Positions 16,978 through 23,963 of a DNA stretch of 64,000 nucleotides are shown in pieces (positions within the stretch are counted from its first letter, which is position 1; every line of letters begins with the position of its first letter). The stretch lies in assembly GCA_023511585.1 (NCBI GenBank), contig JAIMBF010000004.1:1-64000 (forward strand). Direction: 5' to 3'. Origin of the DNA: Terriglobia bacterium (lineage in GTDB: Bacteria; Pseudomonadota; Alphaproteobacteria; Acetobacterales; Acetobacteraceae). Position numbers and translations under genes: made by a program. The notes under the pieces were generated by a model. It made no database searches, had not been told where the DNA came from, and was given only the letters and a program-made list of their open reading frames with translations.

Positions 16978-17340
16978 ATGAAATCCTTCTCTTTACGGTT
17001 TGAACGAACACTCGGTGCATTCTGCATCTCAACGGCTGTGCTGTTCGCGGCAGGCGCCACCATTCGGCCGGCTTGCGGACAGTCCCCGCCGGGGAATGTG
17101 GAAGCCGGGCACCGGCTGGCGGAAGCGTATTGCAGCCAGTGTCATGTCGTCGTCAAGAACGGGCCGACGGGATGGACCGATGCGCCCTCCTTCTCGGCGA
17201 TCGCAGACCGGCCGACGACAACGGCCGCATGGCTAGAGGAAATTATCCGTAAGCCCCACATGCACATGTTGTTTGTTCCGCGCAGCCGCTCGGACGCCGC
17301 AGATCTCGCCGCCTATATTTTAAGCTTAAAAAGCCATTAA
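16978..17340 (+). CDS. Small class I cytochrome c
   Basis: A 120-residue periplasmic monohaem cytochrome c. The signal peptide covers residues about 1-35 (AFCISTAVLFAAGATIRPACG). The haem-binding motif CSQCH is at residues 52-56, and the distal Met ligand is probably in the HMHMLFVPRS segment near residues 92-98, before the C-terminal helix (DAADLAAYILSLK). The start has a GGGAG ribosome-binding site. It converges on the copper nitrite reductase gene and could be its electron donor, though the pairing is inferred from proximity only. Confidence 0.85.
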   Translation: MKSFSLRFERTLGAFCISTAVLFAAGATIRPACGQSPPGNVEAGHRLAEAYCSQCHVVVKNGPTGWTDAPSFSAIADRPTTTAAWLEEIIRKPHMHMLFVPRSRSDAADLAAYILSLKSH

Positions 17341-17472
17341 GCTGACGCGCGGAGTGTTGCAAGACGGGGATGTTGCGGGGCATAACGCAGTAGGTATTTT
17401 TGCCTCTCCGTTTTCGCTGAACGATCGGAACCACGCTCCCTTCGTTAGAGAAACAGCGCGGGAATGGTGGCT

Positions 17473-18885
17473 TTACTCGCCCCGCGCAGGCCCTTCATGG
17501 AAAATCTCGGGTGCCGGAGGACCGTTCACAATCAGAGCGCCGACCAAGCCCCGCTCCAGCCGCGACAATGCATGATCGACAAGAAGATATTTGCCCGGAA
17601 CGCGGGTGGTAAGCTCGACAATGACGGCATCGCCCGGCGGCACCGAGACCGTCTGAACACCTGTTTGCGGCGGGCTGCTAAGGCTGCCATTCAGATAAAC
17701 GCGGCTGAAAATCTGGCCGATGACATGGAACGAAGAGGTAAAATTCGGCCCGCCTACGCCGAAAAAGATGCGCACAGTCTCGCCGACATTGGCCTTTAGC
17801 GGGTGTTTGTTCGTGAGACTATCAACGGCGCCGTTGAAAACAAAATAGTCGGGCCGTTCGTCCATGAGTTTCTCGTAAGAAAACTGTTGTGCCCCGGTTT
17901 TGCCGAAACCTTCCGTCGTATAAAGTTCGCCCTGCATAACATAATATTCTCGATCGACTTTTGGCAGGCCTCCCGGCGGTTCGACAAGGATCAGCCCATA
18001 CATGCCGTTGGAAATATGGTTGGCAACCATCGGCGTCGCACAGTGATAAACATAGAGGCCCGGCACTAACGCTTTAAAAACAAATGACTTCTCTTCTCCA
18101 GGTGCAACTTGGGTCGCCACCGCACCCCCTCCGGGGCCGTTCACGGCGTGAAGGTCGATAGAGTGAAACATCACATCGTCTTTGGCGTTGCTGAGATGCA
18201 GCACCACCGTATCCCCTTCGCGCACGCGAAGAAACGGACCCGGCACTTTTCCGTTAAAGGTCCAGAACGTATAGGTTGTCTGATCGGCAAGCCGGCCCAC
18301 CCGCTCAACGGCCTCCAAATCATAACGCACAGTTAACGGCTCACGATCGCCAACGGGTGGCGGCAAATCGGCCGGATCACGCGAGATATCGACAGCAGCT
18401 CCCGCTTCCGTCTTCACGGGGGCAAGCTCGACCCGGATGAGACCCTCCATGCCGGCCTCTCGATGACCGGGCACGGTGCAGAAGTAACTATAGGTTCCCG
18501 CGCTTCCAACCTGAAAGACGATGGTACTGCTCGCTCCGGGGCTTGTCACGCGCTCGGAAGTTACATGGAAATCGGGGAAAGAAATATCATGCACTGCCCC
18601 TTCGCCGTTAATGAGTGTTACCTGTACCACATCGTTTTCCCGCACCACCAAAGTGGGATTGACCTTGCCGTCGATAGCACCGCCTTTGCCGATAAATACC
18701 ATCTTGCCGTTGGCGATCCCGGTGCGCAGAACAAATGTAACATTCGGCTGCATTTGAATTTTCGCCGTTGTTGACGGTCCGATCGCGCGGGAAGAAACGG
18801 TAAGGCCGGGGGCGAGGATGAAAACCAGCGCCGTAAAGAACGCAGCGATTCCCCGATTCCGAATAAAATAAAGACGAACCGTCAT
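17473..18885 (-). CDS. nirK: Copper nitrite reductase NirK with N-terminal cupredoxin domain
   Basis: A 470-residue periplasmic copper nitrite reductase reducing nitrite to nitric oxide. After a signal peptide (residues about 1-34) comes an extra cupredoxin domain with a full type-1 copper set (His99, Cys136, His141, Met146 in FCTVPGHREAGM). The catalytic two-domain unit follows: HSIDLHAVNGPGGG carries type-1 His241, catalytic Asp244 and type-2 His246. YVYHCATPMVANHISNGM carries His281, Cys282, His290 and Met295, and SSFHVIG carries type-2 His387. Such cupredoxin-fused enzymes are known, for example in Hyphomicrobium. A perfect FNR/NNR-type box lies about 117 bp upstream. Confidence 0.92.
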   Translation of the reverse strand: MTVRLYFIRNRGIAAFFTALVFILAPGLTVSSRAIGPSTTAKIQMQPNVTFVLRTGIANGKMVFIGKGGAIDGKVNPTLVVRENDVVQVTLINGEGAVHDISFPDFHVTSERVTSPGASSTIVFQVGSAGTYSYFCTVPGHREAGMEGLIRVELAPVKTEAGAAVDISRDPADLPPPVGDREPLTVRYDLEAVERVGRLADQTTYTFWTFNGKVPGPFLRVREGDTVVLHLSNAKDDVMFHSIDLHAVNGPGGGAVATQVAPGEEKSFVFKALVPGLYVYHCATPMVANHISNGMYGLILVEPPGGLPKVDREYYVMQGELYTTEGFGKTGAQQFSYEKLMDERPDYFVFNGAVDSLTNKHPLKANVGETVRIFFGVGGPNFTSSFHVIGQIFSRVYLNGSLSSPPQTGVQTVSVPPGDAVIVELTTRVPGKYLLVDHALSRLERGLVGALIVNGPPAPEIFHEGPARGE

Positions 18886-19001
18886 GTCTCAATGCCCCCG
18901 ATCGATTGCCGACCTCGTCACAACCGGCCTTCCCGTTCTACCTCTGCCTCGCAGAGATGGGCGAGCGTTTCCGGCTCTTACCATCCCGCGCGCCGCGCAT
19001 A

Positions 19002-19015
19002 TTGATGAAGATCAA
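19002..19015 (-). promoter_or_regulatory. FNR/NNR (Crp-Fnr) box upstream of nirK
   Basis: TTGAT-GAAG-ATCAA is a perfect match to the FNR/DNR/NNR consensus TTGAT-N4-ATCAA. It is centred about 123 bp upstream of the nirK ATG and overlaps the last codon and stop of the ndh-like gene (stop at 19012). It suggests induction of nirK under low oxygen or by nitric oxide; the regulator gene is not in this window. Confidence 0.75.
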
Positions 19016-20355
19016 TGCAGTTTCACCGTCGGCCCCATTCCCCGAGAAAAAGCGCGTGCCAAGGAGGACATCACCGCCCGCCAAAGGCCAAAAAGCGCCA
19101 TTTCGTGCATGAAATAAAGGGCACGATACATAAGCCGGGCGAAATATCCTTCGATGAAAAAGCTGCGGCCGACCAACCCGCCCATCAAATTGCCGACGGC
19201 GCTATAAGCGCCTAACGAAATCAACGAGCCGAAATCGCGATAAACAAAGGGCTTCAGCGGCTGGCCGGCAAGTTTGCGCTGCAGCTGCTTGTAAAGATGG
19301 GAAGCCTGCTGGTGTGCCGCCTGCGCCCGCGGCGGCACGGGGTTCGGGTGCCCGGGCCAAGGGCAGGCCGCGCAATCGCCGATGGCGAAAATGTCCGGAT
19401 CGCGCGTGGTTTGCAGCGTCTCCAAGACCACCAGCTGGTTGATCCGGTTCACCTCCAGCCCGTCAAGATTTTGCAGCACTTTCGGAGCCTTGACCCCCGC
19501 CGCCCAAACCACAAGCTCGGAAGGAATAAAGCTACCGTCCGCCAGCCGAACGCCGTCGGCCCGAACCTCGCTCACCCGTGCGTTTGTGCGCACCTCCACG
19601 CCAAGCTCGGTCAGCAGTTTTGCCGTGGCGAGCGAAATCCGAAGCGGCAATGCCGGAAGCACGCGATCGGCCGCTTCCAGCAAAATAATGCGAACATCGC
19701 GCTCGGGATTCACGCGATCCAGCCCGTAGGCCACCACTTCGCGCACGGTGTGATGCAATTCGGCGGCGAGTTCCGAACCGGTCGCGCCCGCGCCGATGAT
19801 CACCACATGCAACTGCCCGGGGCGGAGAGGCGTGGTTTGCACATGCGCGCGAATACAGGCGTTGACCAATCGGCGATGAAACCGCGCCGCCTGTTCGGGC
19901 GTTTCCAGCGGCACGGCGTATTCTGCAACGCCGGGGGTTCCAAAATCATTGGTGATGCTGCCGATTGCGATCACCAAAGTATCGTAGGGCACAGAGCGCG
20001 GCGGCGTAATTTCGCGGCCTTCTTCATCATACGTCGCGCCAAGCAGGACGAGCTTCTTGGCGCGATCAAGGCCGATCATTTCACCGTAACGATACCCAAA
20101 ATGATGCCAGTGCGCCTGCGCGAGATAATTCAGTTCGTGCTCGCTCGGATCCATACTTCCTGCCGCAATCACGTGCAGAAGCGGTTTCCAGAGATGCGTG
20201 CGGGCTCGCTCCACCAAGGCGATTTCTGCCTTCTGATGTCGGCCGAGCTTATCACCAAGGCGCGTGGCTAGTTCCAGGCCGGCTGCCCCGCCGCCGACAA
20301 TGACGATTTTGTGCAGGCCGGCGGGTGCCGCACGATCTCTCTCACTATTCGGCAT
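19012..20355 (-). CDS. ndh: Type II NADH dehydrogenase (NAD(P)/FAD-dependent oxidoreductase)
   Basis: A 447-residue non-proton-pumping NADH:quinone oxidoreductase that feeds electrons to the quinone pool from the cytoplasmic face. The FAD-binding Rossmann motif is KIVIVGGGAAGLELATRLG near the N-terminus. The NADH-binding motif is HVVIIGAGATGSELAAEL in the middle, and the second FAD contact is IFAIGDCAAC. The C-terminal amphipathic and hydrophobic tail (SAVGNLMGGLVGRSFFIEG, then RLMYRALYFMHEMALFG) fits membrane anchoring. The ATG at 20355 gives the normal family length; a longer frame lacks support. It lies directly upstream of nirK, which may form an accessory respiratory segment. Confidence 0.9.
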   Translation of the reverse strand: MPNSERDRAAPAGLHKIVIVGGGAAGLELATRLGDKLGRHQKAEIALVERARTHLWKPLLHVIAAGSMDPSEHELNYLAQAHWHHFGYRYGEMIGLDRAKKLVLLGATYDEEGREITPPRSVPYDTLVIAIGSITNDFGTPGVAEYAVPLETPEQAARFHRRLVNACIRAHVQTTPLRPGQLHVVIIGAGATGSELAAELHHTVREVVAYGLDRVNPERDVRIILLEAADRVLPALPLRISLATAKLLTELGVEVRTNARVSEVRADGVRLADGSFIPSELVVWAAGVKAPKVLQNLDGLEVNRINQLVVLETLQTTRDPDIFAIGDCAACPWPGHPNPVPPRAQAAHQQASHLYKQLQRKLAGQPLKPFVYRDFGSLISLGAYSAVGNLMGGLVGRSFFIEGYFARLMYRALYFMHEMALFGLWRAVMSSLARAFSRGMGPTVKLH

Positions 20356-20486
20356 AAGAGAAGTGTTACCGAAACCGATCGCAAAGGGAAGCGAAAGTTT
20401 CCGCCAGGCTGGGGGTGTTCTGTCCACGCAACCGGCTTGGCAAAAAATCTTGACTATCTCCTCATTCGGTTCCGCTATGGAGAAAG

Positions 20487-20906
20487 ATGCGTTCGGAGCC
20501 ACACCCCATTCGGAATTTCACGACCCCGCCGACCGCGGTAGAGCTTGCCGCTTTGGCCGAGAAAGCGCTGCGGGCGATCCCGGCACATCTCGCGCAACAT
20601 GTGCAAAACGCGGCGATCATGGTCGAAGAAATGCCCGACGATGCCACGCTTGCCGAGCTTGAGATAGAAAGCCCTTGGGATCTCACCGGCCTCTACCGCG
20701 GCATTCCGCTGATCGGCCGCAGCATTCAAGACATCGCCCGGCCACCCGATATCATCGTGCTTTACCGTCAGCCGATCTTGCTGGAATGGATCGAGACGGA
20801 GGAAAATTTGTTTCGATTGGTGCGCAATGTTCTGATCCACGAAATCGCGCACCATTTCGGCTTCAGCGATGAAGAGATAGACCGGCTGGAACGGGATCCC
20901 GGCTAA
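20487..20906 (+). CDS. Zincin-like metallopeptidase family protein (DUF1025-type)
   Basis: A 139-residue small cytosolic zincin of the family typified by PF06262. The zinc motif HEIAHHFGF (HExxH) is near the C-terminus, followed by SDEEIDRLE, which supplies the usual third ligand region. The N-terminal half carries ALRAIPAHLAQHVQNAAIMVEEMPDD, and GLYRGIPL and PPDIIVLYR are typical family blocks. The biological substrate is unknown. Its 3' end overlaps the convergent uracil-DNA glycosylase-like gene by 44 bp. Confidence 0.85.
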   Translation: MRSEPHPIRNFTTPPTAVELAALAEKALRAIPAHLAQHVQNAAIMVEEMPDDATLAELEIESPWDLTGLYRGIPLIGRSIQDIARPPDIIVLYRQPILLEWIETEENLFRLVRNVLIHEIAHHFGFSDEEIDRLERDPG

Positions 20907-21474
20907 TCACGTCCCGGACCATCGCCCGCAAGCTCGGCAAGACCTCCTCGGCAAACCAAGGGTTACGGCGTTCCCAACCCGTGGTACGCCAGGAAGGATG
21001 CGGAAGCGGAAAATATTTCGGCAGAAACCGGCGGAAATTCCGCACCCGTTCCTCCATACGACCCGGCCCCAGAACAAATGCCTGCGCGTAAGTGCCCACC
21101 AGGAGCGTTAGCCGGATTTCGGGCATCCACGGCAGCAGGCGCGGATGCCACAACGCCGCGCAGCCCGGCCTGGGCGGCGCATCGCCCCCGTTCGGCAAAC
21201 GCCCGGGATAACAAAGCCCCACCGGCAAAATGGCGACGCGTTTTGCGTCGTAAAACTCCTCACGCGAAAAGCCTAACCAACTGCGGAGTCGATCGCCCGA
21301 AGCATCGTTAAAGGGAATGCCGGTTTCATGCACCTTTGTGCCCGGAGCTTGGCTGGATATTAAGAGCCGCGCGCTCTGCGAAATTTGGAAAACCGGCCGA
21401 GGGCCGAGCGGCAACTCGGCCGCACACCGTGTGCAAGCTCTGACTTCGGCGAGAACTCCTGCAAACGTCGTCAT
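20863..21474 (-). CDS. Uracil-DNA glycosylase family protein
   Basis: A 203-residue member of the uracil-DNA glycosylase-like superfamily. An N-terminal ACTRCAAELPLGPRP segment resembles the cysteine region of family 4/5 enzymes but has only two cysteines close together. The catalytic-region block LISSQAPGTKVHETGIPFNDASGDRLRSWLG (split here as SSQAPGTKVHETG and FNDASGDRLRSWLG) and the late FPLPHPSWR are characteristic. With only two Cys it may lack the iron-sulfur cluster. A repair role is inferred. The gene is convergent with, and overlaps, the metallopeptidase. Confidence 0.75.
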   Translation of the reverse strand: MTTFAGVLAEVRACTRCAAELPLGPRPVFQISQSARLLISSQAPGTKVHETGIPFNDASGDRLRSWLGFSREEFYDAKRVAILPVGLCYPGRLPNGGDAPPRPGCAALWHPRLLPWMPEIRLTLLVGTYAQAFVLGPGRMEERVRNFRRFLPKYFPLPHPSWRTTGWERRNPWFAEEVLPSLRAMVRDVISRDPVPAGLSLHR

Positions 21475-21538
21475 GATTTTCCGCCGAGCAATCGCGCAAA
21501 GACTGCTTCCGGCTCCGTTCTTGAAAGCGGCGCGCCCG

Positions 21539-22042
21539 TTATTGCATATGCATATGAGAATGATCCTCTTTGCCCGTTCCCCCGTTCATCGGCCGCACAT
21601 CGAAATCAACATCCACCGAGCCGGCGTTTTCGAACCTGAGCGTGCAGGAAATCTTCCCGCCCGGGACGAACTTATCTTTGATATCCATCATCATCAAATG
21701 CTTCCCCCCGGGGGCAAGCTGCACGGTTTTTCCGGGCGGGAGATCCACCGCCGCTATTTCCCGCATTTCCATGACATTGCCGACGCGCTTGGTGTCGTGG
21801 AGCACCGTCATGAGTGCAATCGGGCAATACGCACCCAGCAGCCGGTCGGGGCTCGGACCATTATTGCGGATCGTCATGTAACCGACGCCGGAACCGCCGA
21901 CCGTGGCCGTGGGCCGGGTCCAGAGGTCGGAAATCTCGATCGTGCCAAGCGTGTAGTTGGCGGAAAGCGCAACGGCCGGGCTTAATCCTGAAAACGCCAG
22001 TGTGATCAGAACCCGAAACATCCTTGTTCTAAAGCAGCGCAT
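21539..22042 (-). CDS. Periplasmic copper chaperone PCu(A)C
   Basis: A 167-residue exported copper chaperone that delivers Cu(I), typically to the CuA site of cytochrome oxidase. The signal peptide ends near ALSANYTLG. The copper ligands of the family appear in order: LHDTKRVGNVMEM (His and Met), then GGKHLMMMDI (His-x-Met type), with a Met/His-rich tail (EDHSHMHMQ) that could add copper sites. The ATG at 22042 has a strong GGAGG ribosome-binding site 8 bp upstream and overlaps the thpR stop by 14 bp. Its proximity to copper nitrite reductase is suggestive, but the genes are 2.7 kb apart. Confidence 0.88.
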   Translation of the reverse strand: MRCFRTRMFRVLITLAFSGLSPAVALSANYTLGTIEISDLWTRPTATVGGSGVGYMTIRNNGPSPDRLLGAYCPIALMTVLHDTKRVGNVMEMREIAAVDLPPGKTVQLAPGGKHLMMMDIKDKFVPGGKISCTLRFENAGSVDVDFDVRPMNGGTGKEDHSHMHMQ

Positions 22043-22562
22043 ACTCTACCTCCGGCGTGTAGACGGTTTGCTCTTTCCCCAAACGCGAGCTGAAAAGCGT
22101 GAAATGTTCTACGATGACGGGATCGGCACGAAACAGGTTGTGTGCCTGCACGAATGCCGCAAGTTTTGCTTCCGGCGCGCTGTCAAGCCGTGCGAGCGTT
22201 ACATGCGGGGAAAAACGCCGCCGCTCCGGTTCCAGCCCGATGCGCTGCAACGCCGTCTCCACCTTGGCTTGCAAATGATCCAGCGGTTCACTCCGTTCGA
22301 CGCCAACCCAAAGAGTGGTGGGTTTGCCGCCCTTTTGAAAGAGCCCGATTCCCGCTAACGCCAACGGAAAAGCCCGCACTTGCACGCTCTCCAGAGCATG
22401 ATCGATTTCTTCGGCGTAATAAGCCGGCGTTTCGCCGATAAAGCGCAAAGTCAGGTGCAAGTTTTCCGCTGGAACCCAGCGGGCACCCGGGATGCCCGTG
22501 GCAAGCCCGGCTAACCGTTGCTTCAGACTCCAGGGAAAATCCAGCCCCACGAACAATCTCAT
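22029..22562 (-). CDS. thpR: RNA 2',3'-cyclic phosphodiesterase
   Basis: A 177-residue 2H phosphoesterase (LigT/ThpR family) that opens 2',3'-cyclic phosphate ends of RNA. Both catalytic H-x-T-x motifs are visible: HLTLRFIGE near residue 36 and HVTLARLDS near residue 120. The N-terminal RLFVGLDFPWSLK and the C-terminal FTLFSSRLGKEQTVYTPE are typical. It overlaps the esterase gene upstream by 4 bp (ATGA) and the copper chaperone downstream by 14 bp, forming a compact three-gene operon. Confidence 0.9.
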   Translation of the reverse strand: MRLFVGLDFPWSLKQRLAGLATGIPGARWVPAENLHLTLRFIGETPAYYAEEIDHALESVQVRAFPLALAGIGLFQKGGKPTTLWVGVERSEPLDHLQAKVETALQRIGLEPERRRFSPHVTLARLDSAPEAKLAAFVQAHNLFRADPVIVEHFTLFSSRLGKEQTVYTPEVEYALL

Positions 22563-23185
22563 GACGATCGAACCTCAGCCAGCAGGCGCTCGACATAGGG
22601 CAGTATCTGCTTCACAATAAGCCGCACGCCGTCCGGATTGGGGTGGATGCCATCGGCCTGAAGCAGCTCGCGGTGCCCTGCCACACCGGCGAGAAAAAAC
22701 GGATAGTAGAGCACGCCCGGCTGGTGGCCGAGCTTATCAAATACGGCCCGGAATGCCCGACTATACGCCTCGCCCATATTTGGGGGTGCATACATGCCGC
22801 ATAATAAAACAGGAATCTTGCGGGCGGTGAAGGTATGAATGATTGCGGAGAGGGCCTTCTCGGTATCGGAGGGATCCAGGCCGCGGAGGGCATCGTTGCC
22901 GCCGAATTCCAAAATCACGGCTTGCGGCTGGGTTTGGGTCAGCGCCCAATCGAGCCGTTCCTGCCCGTCCGCCGAGGTGTCGCCGGCGGCTCCGCCGTTA
23001 ATAATGCAAACATCGTAACCCTTGCGCCGCAAGGCGTCGGTCAGCTGATCGACAAACCCCTGTCCCATCGGCAAGCCGTAGCCGGAAATCAGAGAATCGC
23101 CAAACGCCAGAACTTTCACGCGGGCCGCACGCGCGCGGGATAACGAGCCGACAACCAACAGCCAGAATAGCGCAAGCAGGGCCAT
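22559..23185 (-). CDS. SGNH-hydrolase arylesterase/lysophospholipase (TesA-like)
   Basis: A 208-residue periplasmic SGNH hydrolase related to TesA. The signal peptide (ALLALFWLLVVGSLSRARA) precedes the block I GDSLISGYGLP (nucleophilic Ser). Block III is LEFGGNDALRGL (Gly-Asn oxyanion residues), and block V is QADGIHPNPDG with the catalytic Asp and His. The ATG at 23185 has GGGAAGG just upstream. It is divergent from the ABC transporter that follows; a tesA-like gene beside a ybbA-ybbP-like transporter is a conserved pairing in many proteobacteria. Confidence 0.9.
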   Translation of the reverse strand: MALLALFWLLVVGSLSRARAARVKVLAFGDSLISGYGLPMGQGFVDQLTDALRRKGYDVCIINGGAAGDTSADGQERLDWALTQTQPQAVILEFGGNDALRGLDPSDTEKALSAIIHTFTARKIPVLLCGMYAPPNMGEAYSRAFRAVFDKLGHQPGVLYYPFFLAGVAGHRELLQADGIHPNPDGVRLIVKQILPYVERLLAEVRSS

Positions 23186-23225
23186 ACCTTCCCGTCTTGC
23201 CACAGCGGTGCCATATCGTTTGGCT

Positions 23226-23963
23226 ATGGACGTCACGGCCGCTCCGAATCGCTCCCCTTTCTCCACTGCCTCTTCACCCCTGCTGGAAATCGAGAATCTT
23301 CATTTCACGGTGCCGTCTCGTGCCGGGCCGGTCAACATACTGCGCGGGGTAACGCTTTCCGTCGAAGCGGGGGAAGCGGTCGGGGTCGTAGGGCCGTCCG
23401 GGTCCGGAAAAACATCGCTGCTGATGGTGATTGCCGGACTGGAGCGGGCGAGCGCGGGAAGCATCCGCCTTGGCGGGACGGAAATCACCACCCTTGATGA
23501 AGCCGGGCTTGCGCGGCTCCGCCGTGAAAAAATCGGCATTGTCTTCCAGGCTTTTCACCTGATCCCAACCATGACGGCGCTGGAAAACGTCGCGGTACCT
23601 CTGGAGCTTGCCGGGTTTGCCGAAGCGCGCACCCGTGCCGCGGAAGTTCTGCAGGCGGTTGGTCTTGGGCACCGGCTTTCGCATCTCCCCAGCCAACTCT
23701 CCGGCGGCGAGCAGCAGCGCGTTGCCCTGGCACGGGCCTTTGCCCCCGAGCCGGCGCTTCTGCTGGCCGATGAACCCACCGGCAATCTCGACCAAGCAAC
23801 CGGAGCCCAAGTCATGGATCTTCTCTTTGCGCTCCGGGCCCGGCAAGGCACAACCCTGATTCTGGTGACGCATGATAGCGATTTGGTACGGCGCTGCGAG
23901 CGCGTGGTCCACCTGCGTGATGGTGAAATCGTGGAAATTTCAATGATAAAGGCAAGGTCGTGA
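23226..23963 (+). CDS. ABC transporter ATP-binding protein (YbbA/LolD-type)
   Basis: A 245-residue ATPase of the MacB/LolD-like group, powering the large permease encoded next. Walker A is GPSGSGKTSLL, the Q-loop is VFQAFHLIPTMTALENV, the signature is LSGGEQQRVALARAF, Walker B is LLLADEPTGNLD, and the switch His is in LVTHDSDL. The ATG at 23226 is preferred over an upstream GTG. The stop overlaps the permease start as GTGA. With the divergent TesA-like esterase this matches the ybbA-ybbP-tesA arrangement, whose substrate is not firmly known. Confidence 0.9.
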   Translation: MDVTAAPNRSPFSTASSPLLEIENLHFTVPSRAGPVNILRGVTLSVEAGEAVGVVGPSGSGKTSLLMVIAGLERASAGSIRLGGTEITTLDEAGLARLRREKIGIVFQAFHLIPTMTALENVAVPLELAGFAEARTRAAEVLQAVGLGHRLSHLPSQLSGGEQQRVALARAFAPEPALLLADEPTGNLDQATGAQVMDLLFALRARQGTTLILVTHDSDLVRRCERVVHLRDGEIVEISMIKARS

